A stretch of DNA of 10,720 nucleotides, from the NCBI GenBank assembly GCA_945492935.1, contig CALYVE010000030.1, positions 1 through 10,720 on the forward strand, given 5' to 3'. The translations under genes and the position numbers were made by a program. This stretch comes from an uncultured Lachnospiraceae bacterium. Its GTDB lineage: Bacteria; Bacillota; Clostridia; Lachnospirales; Lachnospiraceae. Shown piece by piece: positions 1 through 6,659 of this stretch. The notes beneath the pieces are model-generated. The model was not told the origin of the DNA. It did not search any database and saw only the letters and a list, made by a program, of their open reading frames with translations. Every line of letters begins with the position of its first letter. The first letter of the stretch is position 1.

Positions 1-100
1 GCAGGTTAAGGATTTGCAGGCAGTGTCTGATATTACATTTGCTGTTTGCGCATTATTTGATTTACCGGCACATAAGGTGGCGGTCATGATTAAAAAATAA
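1..100 (+). CDS. spoIIIAG: Stage III sporulation protein AG, C-terminal end (partial)
   Basis: The left edge cuts this gene. The first full codon is at position 2 and the stop TAA is at 98-100, leaving 32 residues. The visible end contains the pattern AVCALFDLPAHKVAVM, which matches the C-terminus of SpoIIIAG, where a helix ending in ALF-x-(V/L)-x-AHK is followed by a short beta strand and a basic tail. SpoIIIAG is a mother-cell membrane protein whose extracellular ring-building domain forms a large ring in the channel that links mother cell and forespore during engulfment. The complete spoIIIAH directly downstream, 18 bases after the stop, supports the call. Most of the protein, including its membrane segment, lies outside the window, so no more of its integrity can be judged. 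Confidence 0.85.
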   Translation, partial: QVKDLQAVSDITFAVCALFDLPAHKVAVMIKK

Positions 101-118
101 CGGAGGCATTTTTGTTTT

Positions 119-796
119 ATGAAAGGTGAAATCAAGAAGACTCAGATAAAGAAAAATCAAATTATTATTGCAGCATTAACTGTGTTGCTTGGTGTTGCAG
201 GATATCTTAATTTTTCAGGCAGAGATCTGGATTTATCAAAGAAAACGACAATGGATGAGCCGGATAGTCCAACCGTAGAACAAGTTTATGCAAACGGGGA
301 AATTGACGAGACGGCAGGGGAAGTTTACGTGGAGGATATTGATGCAGAGGATATTGATGCAGAGGGTATTGATGCAGATGAAAATATAACGCTAAATTCT
401 GATGAGCAAAATATTGGGGAAGCCGTGTTGACTTCCGGTGATGTGTCTCTTTCAGCGGCCGCAATCAAGCTGAACCGCGAGCAGGTACGTTCGAAGGCAA
501 AAGAATACTATTTGGATATTATGAACAGTGATGGTATGGACGAAGCCGTTGTTCAGCAGGCGACGGATTCTTATTTAAAACTGATTTCTGATATGGAAAA
601 GGAATCTGAGGCAGAATCTATGCTTTTAGCGAAAGGCTTTTCCAATGTCATTGTTTCGATTGGTGAGCAATCCGTGGATGTTGCAATTGGCGGAGAAACC
701 TTATCGGATCCGGTACGTGCGCAGATTGAAGATATTGTATGCCGGAAAACAGGTTGCACGGTAGATCAAATTGTCATTACGCAGATTGAAGAATAA
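119..796 (+). CDS. spoIIIAH: Stage III sporulation protein AH (SpoIIIAH)
   Basis: This 225-residue protein has the SpoIIIAH layout: a short basic cytoplasmic N-terminus, one membrane segment at about residues 14-32 (IIIAALTVLLGVAGYLNF), an acidic low-complexity linker (about 40-105), and a C-terminal ring-building domain (about 115-225) with long helices followed by a beta-rich end. In the family, SpoIIIAH sits in the mother-cell membrane and docks with forespore SpoIIQ to form the intercellular channel needed for late forespore gene expression. It is the last gene of the spoIIIA operon and directly follows spoIIIAG. The start is the first in-frame ATG. A GGAGG at 102-106 lies 12 bases upstream, a slightly long spacing. 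Two oddities are a perfect-to-near-perfect 15-base tandem repeat coding for (E-D/G-I-D-A)x3 at residues 72-86, and two cysteines near the C-terminus (C208, C213). Their function is unknown. The family call is strong. The linker is expected to diverge. Confidence 0.92.
   Translation: MKGEIKKTQIKKNQIIIAALTVLLGVAGYLNFSGRDLDLSKKTTMDEPDSPTVEQVYANGEIDETAGEVYVEDIDAEDIDAEGIDADENITLNSDEQNIGEAVLTSGDVSLSAAAIKLNREQVRSKAKEYYLDIMNSDGMDEAVVQQATDSYLKLISDMEKESEAESMLLAKGFSNVIVSIGEQSVDVAIGGETLSDPVRAQIEDIVCRKTGCTVDQIVITQIEE
332..376 (+). repeat. 15-bp in-frame tandem repeat, three units, inside spoIIIAH
   Basis: Three consecutive units of GAGGATATTGATGCA start at 332, 347 and 362. The first two are identical and the third differs by one base (GAT to GGT). 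Each unit is five codons (E-D-I-D-A), so copy-number change would keep the frame. The repeat lies in the acidic linker between the membrane segment and the ring-building domain of SpoIIIAH. Confidence 0.95.
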
Positions 797-851
797 ATCG
801 GACTGCTTGCAGGAGATAGTTTTCATGCGTGATTTTTAAAAGTCTGATAGG

Positions 852-880
852 TTGCATTATCTGAAAAAGTTGGGTATAAT
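852..880 (+). promoter_or_regulatory. Probable sigma-A promoter of the asp23-recN operon
   Basis: A perfect -10 box TATAAT occupies 875-880. A TTGCAT sequence at 852-857 lies 17 bases upstream and keeps the well-conserved TTG of the -35 box (three of six consensus bases). Transcription would begin near 887, giving a leader of about 30 bases that carries the strong AAGGAGG of the first gene (901-907). The 120-base gap between spoIIIAH and asp23 is the only sizeable gap before the end of recN, which fits an operon promoter. I see no known operator or riboswitch in the gap. Confidence 0.65.
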
Positions 881-916
881 TACTGTATATTATTATGGAT
901 AAGGAGGCATGTTAAT

Positions 917-1258
917 ATGGCTGAAGTAACGAATAATATTCGAATCGCAGATGATGTAGTTGCATCCATTGCCGGAATTGCTGCAATCGAAGTTGCGGGT
1001 GTATCGAGATTAACCGGTAACATGTCAAAAGATTTAGTTAGCAAGCTTGGGAAAAAAAACTTAGCGAATGGTGTAAAAATTGCGATTAATGATGGTAGTG
1101 TAAATGTTGACGTATCATTAGAACTCGAATATGGCAATAGTGTAAGAAAAGTATCAGAGGAAGTACAGGTAAAGGTTGCACAGGCAATTGAAAGCATGAC
1201 AGGACTTCGTGTGAATCAGGTCAATGTTATGGTTTCAAGCATAAAATACGCACAATAA
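917..1258 (+). CDS. Asp23/Gls24 family envelope stress-type protein (YqhY-like)
   Basis: The 113-residue product is a single Asp23/Gls24 (DUF322) domain. Family patterns visible are IADDVVASIAGIAAIEVAGV (about residues 10-29), the KLGKKNLANGVK segment (about 43-54), the strand VNVDVSLELEYG (about 62-73), and the end MTGLRVNQVNVMVSSI (about 94-109). It has no signal peptide or membrane segment, so it should be cytoplasmic. The position next to nusB matches B. subtilis yqhY, which lies between accBC and nusB and whose loss is tied to acetyl-CoA carboxylase problems. Here no acc gene is adjacent in the window. Instead the gene follows the spoIIIA operon. Start choice is supported by GGAGG at 903-907, nine bases before the ATG. 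The ATG at 909 is out of frame. It is the first gene of the long housekeeping operon. The molecular function of the family is not settled. Confidence 0.9.
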   Translation: MAEVTNNIRIADDVVASIAGIAAIEVAGVSRLTGNMSKDLVSKLGKKNLANGVKIAINDGSVNVDVSLELEYGNSVRKVSEEVQVKVAQAIESMTGLRVNQVNVMVSSIKYAQ

Positions 1259-1280
1259 AGAGCAAAGGGCAGGTTTTGAC

Positions 1281-1682
1281 ATGACAAGGAGAGCACTAAG
1301 AGAACAAATTTTTAAAATTATTTTTCGGGCAGAATTTAACAGTCCGGGTGAGATGACGGAGCAGATTGGCTTTTCGGTTGGCGATATCGAGAAGCTCAGC
1401 GAAGAAGATGAGGCATATATCGTTGATAAGTCTGATAAGATTCTTGCAAAGCTTGATGTGCTTGATGAGGAGATTGCCAAAATCTCGGATGGATGGAATA
1501 TCGGACGTATAGGCAAAGCAGAGCTTGCGATTTTAAGGGTTGCAATTTTTGAGATGCTATATGATGATGACGTTCCTTATAAGGTAGCGATTAATGAAGC
1601 CGTTGAACTTGCAAAAATATATTGCAACGAAGACGCAAGAAGCTTTATTAATGGTTTGTTAGCGAAGGTAACGGTAGAATAA
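1281..1682 (+). CDS. nusB: Transcription antitermination factor NusB
   Basis: The 133-residue product has the all-helical NusB fold. It opens with the arginine-rich RNA-binding stretch TRRALREQIFKIIFRAEF (residues 2-19). Its C-terminal half carries the hallmark order GRIGKAELAILRVAIFEMLY, then DVPYKVAINEAVELAKIYCNEDARSFINGLLAKV. NusB pairs with S10 (NusE), binds BoxA in nascent rRNA and promotes antitermination during rRNA synthesis. The length is within the family's usual range. The gene starts 22 bases after asp23. The Shine-Dalgarno is modest (AAAGGG at 1264-1269, or CAGG at 1270-1273). Its TAA stop (1680-1682) is immediately followed by the xseA ATG, so the two are probably translationally coupled. 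In B. subtilis folD sits between these two genes. Here there is no space for it. Confidence 0.95.
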   Translation: MTRRALREQIFKIIFRAEFNSPGEMTEQIGFSVGDIEKLSEEDEAYIVDKSDKILAKLDVLDEEIAKISDGWNIGRIGKAELAILRVAIFEMLYDDDVPYKVAINEAVELAKIYCNEDARSFINGLLAKVTVE

Positions 1683-2888
1683 ATGGCGGTTTATACAGTC
1701 GGACAAGTAAATAAATACATTAAGAATATCTTGACCCAGGATTATATACTGCGCAGTATTTCGATTCAAGGAGAAGTTTCGAACTGCAAGTATCATAGCC
1801 TGGGGCACGTTTATTTTTCGCTGAAGGACGAGACCGGTTCTATTCCGGCTGTCATGTTCAAGAGTGATGTTGACAACAACCTCAAATTCAAGCTGGAAAA
1901 TGGTCAATCCGTCGTGATTGGCGGCAGTATTAGTGTTTATGAGCGCGATGGCAGATACCAGCTTTATGCAAAGACAATTAAGCTGCAGGGTGTTGGCTCT
2001 TTATATGAACAGTTCGAACGTCTCAAATATCAATTAAATGAAGAAGGGTTGTTTGATCCGGATAATCGAAAACCAATCCCGAAATATCCTAAGACAGTTG
2101 GGATTGTCACTGCGAAGACGGGTGCTGCAATCCAAGATATTATGAATGTTGCGCGTAGGCGAAATCCATACGTACAGCTTATATTATATCCCGCTAAAGT
2201 ACAGGGAGAGGGCGCAGCTGAAACGATTGTCAAAGGTATACAGACATTGGATGCCATGAATCTTGACACAATTATTATTGGTCGAGGCGGTGGCTCCATG
2301 GAAGAATTATGGGCATTCAATGAAGAACCGGTTGTTCGGGCAATTTATGCTGCAAAAACACCGATTATCTCGGGTGTTGGACATGAAGTTGACATAACTT
2401 TATCTGACTATGCAGCGGATTTGCGTGCACCGACACCTTCCGCAGCATGTGAGCTGGCAATACCTGATATGAGTAACACACTCATTCAATTGCGCAGTGT
2501 AGAACGGGCGATTTTTAATTGCATGGATAACAAGCTTGCACTTGCAAAATCAAGGATAAGTCAGTTGGATATGCGTTTGAATTCACAAAATCCAATCCTT
2601 CGGCTCGAACAACAAAAACAATATCTGGCGGATTGCTATGATGCTATTTCGCGGGCGATGCGTCAGAAATTCGAATATGCAAACAATCGATATCAATTGC
2701 TTTTAGCAAGATTAAACGGTGCGTCGCCGACAGCGAAGCTGGTTGGTGGCTTTGGTTACGCTGAAGCAAATGGTCATCCGATTGAAGATGTAAGGACAGT
2801 AAAGGCAGGGGACAGCCTGGAGCTTACTGTAAAATCCGGTCTGATTCGTGCAACCGTAGAAGACGTTATTGTAAAGGAGATTGTATGA
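1683..2888 (+). CDS. xseA: Exodeoxyribonuclease VII large subunit
   Basis: The 401-residue product is the catalytic subunit of exonuclease VII, which degrades single-stranded DNA from both ends and acts in repair. An N-terminal OB-fold (about residues 3-100) contains IQGEVSNCKYHSLGHVYFSLKD and the AVMF strand. The nuclease domain follows: VGIVTAKTGAAIQDI (139-153), IIIGRGGGSMEELWAFN (197-213), and ISGVGHEVDITLSDYAADLRAPTPSAA (229-255), with the conserved H234 and D237 of GHEVD. A helical region (about 265-345) should form the long coiled coil that binds the small subunit, and the end (about 350-401) is a small beta region. All signature motifs are intact and the length is normal. The start codon abuts the nusB stop and has only a weak, distant SD (GAAGG at 1664-1668), so translation likely depends on nusB ribosomes. 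The stop overlaps the xseB start (ATGA). Confidence 0.96.
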   Translation: MAVYTVGQVNKYIKNILTQDYILRSISIQGEVSNCKYHSLGHVYFSLKDETGSIPAVMFKSDVDNNLKFKLENGQSVVIGGSISVYERDGRYQLYAKTIKLQGVGSLYEQFERLKYQLNEEGLFDPDNRKPIPKYPKTVGIVTAKTGAAIQDIMNVARRRNPYVQLILYPAKVQGEGAAETIVKGIQTLDAMNLDTIIIGRGGGSMEELWAFNEEPVVRAIYAAKTPIISGVGHEVDITLSDYAADLRAPTPSAACELAIPDMSNTLIQLRSVERAIFNCMDNKLALAKSRISQLDMRLNSQNPILRLEQQKQYLADCYDAISRAMRQKFEYANNRYQLLLARLNGASPTAKLVGGFGYAEANGHPIEDVRTVKAGDSLELTVKSGLIRATVEDVIVKEIV

Positions 2889-3082
2889 GCGAACAGAATG
2901 AAACATTTATGATAGAAGAGGCATTTGCGAGACTTGAAGAGATTCATGCAGCTCTCGAAAATCCGGAGACCAATCTGAAACAGTCTTTAGAGCTTTATAC
3001 GGAAGGCGTAAAGCTTACAACCGCATGCAAGGATTATTTACAGACGATGGAGAAGGAGATACAGATATTAAATGAAGTATAG
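2885..3082 (+). CDS. xseB: Exodeoxyribonuclease VII small subunit
   Basis: This 65-residue protein is the small partner of XseA. Several copies coat the large-subunit coiled coil in the family. The pattern FARLEEIHAALENPETNLKQSLELYTEGVKL (about residues 14-43) matches the XseB core E-x-AL-x-RLEEI-x-x-LE-x-G-x-x-x-L-x-x-SL-x-LYEEG. It is predicted to be two antiparallel helices and cytoplasmic. The start ATG overlaps the xseA stop by four bases, and a good AAAGGAG (2873-2879) inside the end of xseA gives a five-base spacing, so the start is well supported. The gene end overlaps the start of ispA by 11 bases. Length is normal for the family. Confidence 0.95.
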   Translation: MSEQNETFMIEEAFARLEEIHAALENPETNLKQSLELYTEGVKLTTACKDYLQTMEKEIQILNEV

Positions 3083-3959
3083 TGTAGAACAGATTGATGA
3101 GATTATTTGTGCATATCTGCCGGAGGAAGACGGCTTTGCGAAACCGGTTATCCAGGCGATGAATTATGCGTTCAAAGCGGGCGGAAAACGAGTTCGTCCG
3201 ATGCTTATGAAGCTTACGTATGATATGTTTTATGAGCGCGAGAGAGAGTCGGTTCTCGCCGCTTTCATGGCAGCTATTGAGATGATTCATACATATTCTC
3301 TGATTCATGATGATTTGCCGGCGTTAGACAACGATGAACTTCGTCGCGGCAAACCAACGGTTCACGTAAAGTTTGGAGAGGATATTGCTATTTTAGCCGG
3401 TGACGGACTTCTAAACTATGCCTTTGAAATTGTTTCAAAAACAATGCTCCACAGTCCGGGTTCTGTTGCAATTGAGAGAGCACTTGCCATGTTGTGCGAG
3501 AAACCGGGTATTTCAGGTATGATTGGTGGTCAGACGCTCGATGTTGTTATGACCGGCAAGCCGGTGAATGATATGCAGCTGGAGTATATTTATCTGAACA
3601 AGACAGCGGCACTTCTTTCCTGTGCAGTAACGATTGGTGCGACCTTGGGTGGTGCGACAGAGGCACAGGTTTCACTTCTTAGAGATGCTGCTAATTCAAT
3701 CGGTATGGCTTTTCAGGTGCAGGATGATATTTTAGATGTAATCGGTTCTGAGGAAGTGATTGGCAAGCCGATTCACAGCGATACCCGCAATGAAAAGACA
3801 ACCTATGTTACAATTCATGGTATGGAAGCATCAAAACAATATGTTATTGAGCAGACAGAACGTGCAGAGCAGTTGATATCAAAGTTAGATGTTGATAATG
3901 CGAAGGCTAAGAAGGATTTATCAGATTATATTCACACATTGATTAACAGGGACAAATAA
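3072..3959 (+). CDS. ispA: Farnesyl diphosphate synthase (geranyltranstransferase), short-chain polyprenyl synthase
   Basis: The 295-residue product condenses isopentenyl diphosphate with allylic diphosphates to make farnesyl diphosphate, the precursor of undecaprenyl carriers and other isoprenoids. Visible family motifs are GGKRVRPML (38-46), the first aspartate-rich motif DDLPALD (80-86) followed by ND-x-LRRGKPTVH, the GGQTLD segment (152-157), and the second aspartate-rich motif DDILD (218-222) followed by GKP and the KTTYV segment. The two-residue insertion in the first motif and the YSLIH just before it resemble bacterial IspA, so a C15 product is the likeliest. Exact chain length cannot be proved from sequence. 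The start lies inside xseB (11-base overlap), with AAGGAG at 3053-3058. The stop shares one base with the dxs start (TAATG). Its pairing with dxs puts two isoprenoid steps side by side. Confidence 0.94.
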   Translation: MKYSVEQIDEIICAYLPEEDGFAKPVIQAMNYAFKAGGKRVRPMLMKLTYDMFYERERESVLAAFMAAIEMIHTYSLIHDDLPALDNDELRRGKPTVHVKFGEDIAILAGDGLLNYAFEIVSKTMLHSPGSVAIERALAMLCEKPGISGMIGGQTLDVVMTGKPVNDMQLEYIYLNKTAALLSCAVTIGATLGGATEAQVSLLRDAANSIGMAFQVQDDILDVIGSEEVIGKPIHSDTRNEKTTYVTIHGMEASKQYVIEQTERAEQLISKLDVDNAKAKKDLSDYIHTLINRDK

Positions 3960-5830
3960 TGAGTGTTTTAGAGCGAATACAACAACCGAATGATATTAAA
4001 TCAATATCTCCAAAAGAATATAGCATTCTGGCAGATGAAATCCGTGATTTTATCATTGACCGTGTGAGTGAGAATGGTGGTCATCTGGCTTCGAATTTAG
4101 GCTCGGTGGAACTTACAATGGCATTGCATCTTGTCATGGATTTTCCAAAGGACAAGCTTATTTTTGATGTCGGACATCAGGCATATACACATAAGATTCT
4201 GACCGGTCGGAAGGATGAATTTGACTTGCTTCGTACGTATGGTGGAATGAGCGGATTTCCGAAACGTAGCGAGAGTGATTGTGATGCATTTGATACAGGT
4301 CACAGTTCTACGAGCATTTCTGCAGCGATGGGATATGCATCTGCACGTGATTTGCGCAAGGGCAAAGAAAAAATAGCCGCAGTCATCGGTGATGGTTCTA
4401 TGACCGGGGGCATGGCTTACGAGGCACTCAACGGATTATCACAGCTAAAAGCAGGCTGTGTTGTTATTCTGAATGACAATGAGATGTCGATTGATAAGAA
4501 TGTAGGAGGTCTTTCCAAGTACCTGAATAATATTCGTGTCGGAGAGGCATATAACGAACTGAAATCAGGAGTGGAAAAGGGATTATTATCGTCGAAGCTT
4601 GGAGCGAAGCTGGCGCATACACTGAAGCGTTCAAAGGATTCATTAAAGCAGCTTCTTGTACCGGGTATGTTCTTTGAGGAACTCGGCATTACATATGTCG
4701 GACCGATTGACGGACATGATATTAAGGCAATGGTTTCCACGCTTCGGAAGGCTTTCAAACTAAACAAACCGATTATTATTCATGTGAAAACAAAGAAGGG
4801 TTATGGCTATCCGTTAGCGGAGCGTCATCCGGATTATTTTCATGGTGTAAATCCGTTTGACCGCAAGACCGGTAAACTTCTGATTGAGAAGAAAACAAGC
4901 TCGTACACAGATATTTTTGCAAAACATCTTGTGGAGCTTGGCGACAAATATCCAAACATGACAGCGATAACAGCGGCTATGGCATCCGGTACAGGGCTAC
5001 AGCATTTCCAAAAGAAACATCCGGATCGCTTTTTTGATGTTGGTATTGCGGAGCAACATGCGGTTACGTTTGCTGCGGGACAGGCAGCAGCCGGGCTGAT
5101 ACCGGTTGTAGCTATTTATTCTTCTTTTTTGCAGCGTGCTTATGATCAGATTTTGCATGATGTATGTTTGCAAGGGTTGCATGTCGTTTTTGCGATTGAC
5201 CGTTCCGGTATTGTAGGTCAGGACGGCGAGACACATCAGGGCATTTATGACAGCTCGTATCTGGCGCATATGCCGGGCATGACGGTTCTTGCCCCAAAGA
5301 ATCGTTATGAGCTTGTGCAGATGATGGATTTTGCAATGACGTTAGATGGCCCTGTTGCAATAAAATATCCGCGAGGGGATGCTTACAGAGGCTATGAAGA
5401 TTGCAATGCAGCAATTGAGATGAATAAATCAGAAATTTTAAAGCAGGGTACACAGGTAGCGATTCTTGCTTGTGGGAATATGGTAGAAGAGGCAGAGAAG
5501 CTTGTTTCGATGTTGGAGGAGGCAGATATTTCTCCGACACTTGTCAATGTGAGATTTCTTTCATCTGTTGATAAGGAACTCCTTCTTGCACTTTCAAGTT
5601 CCTGCTCGCTTTTTGTGACAATGGAAGAAAATGTTTCTGTTGGCGGATATGGAGAGCGTGTTGCGGAGGTTCTGGTTGAAGATGACAAATTCCGCAAGGT
5701 TGATTATATGAACTGTTCTATCAAGACAGCCACCGTCACCCATGGCAAGACAGACATTTTGCGTAAACAGCTTGGCATTGATGCCTTGAGTATATACAAC
5801 AAAATTATGGCACATATAAAGGAGTCATAA
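3959..5830 (+). CDS. dxs: 1-deoxy-D-xylulose-5-phosphate synthase
   Basis: The 623-residue product is the thiamine diphosphate enzyme that joins pyruvate and glyceraldehyde 3-phosphate, the first step of the MEP isoprenoid pathway and also a source for thiamine and pyridoxal. The domains follow the usual order. The N-terminal ThDP-binding domain has HLASNLG (42-48), FDVGHQAYTHKILTGR (69-84) and GDGSMTGG (144-151), with the asparagine pair of LNDNEMSI (171-178) closing the cofactor motif. The transketolase pyrimidine-binding domain has VGIAEQHAVTFAAG (361-374), with catalytic-type E365, then IDRSGIVGQDGETHQG (413-428). The C-terminal transketolase domain (about 490-615) includes NVRFLSSVDKELL and EENVSVGGYGE. 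Length is typical. The start overlaps the ispA stop by one base, with AGGGA at 3948-3952 as the SD. All motifs look intact. Confidence 0.97.
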   Translation: MSVLERIQQPNDIKSISPKEYSILADEIRDFIIDRVSENGGHLASNLGSVELTMALHLVMDFPKDKLIFDVGHQAYTHKILTGRKDEFDLLRTYGGMSGFPKRSESDCDAFDTGHSSTSISAAMGYASARDLRKGKEKIAAVIGDGSMTGGMAYEALNGLSQLKAGCVVILNDNEMSIDKNVGGLSKYLNNIRVGEAYNELKSGVEKGLLSSKLGAKLAHTLKRSKDSLKQLLVPGMFFEELGITYVGPIDGHDIKAMVSTLRKAFKLNKPIIIHVKTKKGYGYPLAERHPDYFHGVNPFDRKTGKLLIEKKTSSYTDIFAKHLVELGDKYPNMTAITAAMASGTGLQHFQKKHPDRFFDVGIAEQHAVTFAAGQAAAGLIPVVAIYSSFLQRAYDQILHDVCLQGLHVVFAIDRSGIVGQDGETHQGIYDSSYLAHMPGMTVLAPKNRYELVQMMDFAMTLDGPVAIKYPRGDAYRGYEDCNAAIEMNKSEILKQGTQVAILACGNMVEEAEKLVSMLEEADISPTLVNVRFLSSVDKELLLALSSSCSLFVTMEENVSVGGYGERVAEVLVEDDKFRKVDYMNCSIKTATVTHGKTDILRKQLGIDALSIYNKIMAHIKES

Positions 5831-5831
5831 A

Positions 5832-6659
5832 ATGCCGGAAAAGATAAAAAAAGAACGATTAGATGTGCTTCTCGTTGAAAAGGGACTTGCAGCATCGAGA
5901 GAAAAAGCAAAAGCGATAATCATGTCAGGTATTGTTTTTGTCGATAACGAAAAGGAAGATAAGGCAGGTGCGACATTTCCTGCTACTGCGAAGATTGAGG
6001 TGCGCGGAAATGTGCTTCGATACGTCAGCCGGGGGGGTCTTAAGCTTGAAAAGGCTATGCAGGAATTTGATGTTTGCCTGAAGGATACAATTTGTATGGA
6101 CGTAGGGTCATCAACGGGCGGATTTACGGATTGCATGCTTCAAAATGGTGCGGTTAAGGTCTATGCGGTTGATGTCGGACACGGACAGCTTGATTGGAAG
6201 CTTCGCAATGATGAAAGAGTTGTCTGTATGGAAAAGACAAATATTCGATATGTTACCGAAGAAGATATCGAGGACAAACTCGATTTTGCTTCCATTGATG
6301 TATCTTTTATTTCACTGACAAAGGTTTTGCTTCCGGTCAGAAATTTGTTGAAGGACAAGGGACAAATTGTATGTCTTATCAAACCGCAATTTGAGGCGGG
6401 GCGCGAAAAGGTCGGAAAAAAGGGCGTGGTTCGTGATAAGAACGTTCACAAGGAAGTCATTCATATGGTTGTAGAATATGCAACTGCAATCGGTTTTTGT
6501 CCGTTGGCGTTAACGTTTTCGCCGGTAAAAGGACCGGAAGGGAACATTGAGTACCTGTTACATTTAGTAAAAGATGATTCTGTACAAAAGCTACCTTCTT
6601 TTGATGTAGACTCTGTAGTAGAGGATTCACATAGGACATTGGATAAGGATAATCAATAA
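5832..6659 (+). CDS. tlyA: TlyA family rRNA 2'-O-ribose methyltransferase (YqxC-like, S4 + FtsJ domains)
   Basis: The 275-residue product has an N-terminal S4 RNA-binding domain (about residues 8-70: ERLDVLLVEKGLAASREKAKAII, ending RYVSRGGLKLEKA) and a Rossmann methyltransferase domain with the SAM motif MDVGSSTGGFTDCML (89-103) and DVGHGQLDWKLR (114-125). The catalytic K-D-K-E tetrad known from mycobacterial TlyA (K69, D154, K182, E238) appears at a constant offset as K71, D156 (DVSF), K184 (KPQFE) and E240 (GNIEYL), so the enzyme should be active on ribosomal RNA. The old 'hemolysin A' name for this family should not be taken literally. An acidic tail of about 28 residues (248-275) lies beyond the core. 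AAAGGAG (5818-5824) lies seven bases before the ATG. The stop shares one base with the nadK start. Confidence 0.94.
   Translation: MPEKIKKERLDVLLVEKGLAASREKAKAIIMSGIVFVDNEKEDKAGATFPATAKIEVRGNVLRYVSRGGLKLEKAMQEFDVCLKDTICMDVGSSTGGFTDCMLQNGAVKVYAVDVGHGQLDWKLRNDERVVCMEKTNIRYVTEEDIEDKLDFASIDVSFISLTKVLLPVRNLLKDKGQIVCLIKPQFEAGREKVGKKGVVRDKNVHKEVIHMVVEYATAIGFCPLALTFSPVKGPEGNIEYLLHLVKDDSVQKLPSFDVDSVVEDSHRTLDKDNQ

Noticed and set aside
797..848. Stem ATCGGACT/AGTCTGAT as terminator of the spoIIIA operon
   Set aside because: The loop is 36 bases, one pair is G-U, and no T run follows, so it does not meet the pattern of an intrinsic terminator.
3300..3345. ispA as a longer-chain (heptaprenyl/octaprenyl) synthase
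   Set aside because: The two-residue insertion in the first aspartate-rich motif and the YSLIH before it match short-chain FPP synthases better.
5112..5540. 142-codon open frame on the minus strand inside dxs, and the other minus-strand frames across the window
   Set aside because: They lie entirely or mostly opposite well-supported conserved genes, show no recognisable protein family and lack good ribosome binding sites. They are shadows of the coding strand.
6440..6447. GAACGTTC inside tlyA as a LexA (SOS) box for the downstream repair gene
   Set aside because: The two halves abut instead of being separated by four bases, and the site is inside a coding region about 1.5 kb before recN.
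5832..6659. tlyA as a haemolysin toxin
   Set aside because: It has S4 and FtsJ-type methyltransferase domains with a full catalytic tetrad and no signal peptide. The haemolysin name is historical.
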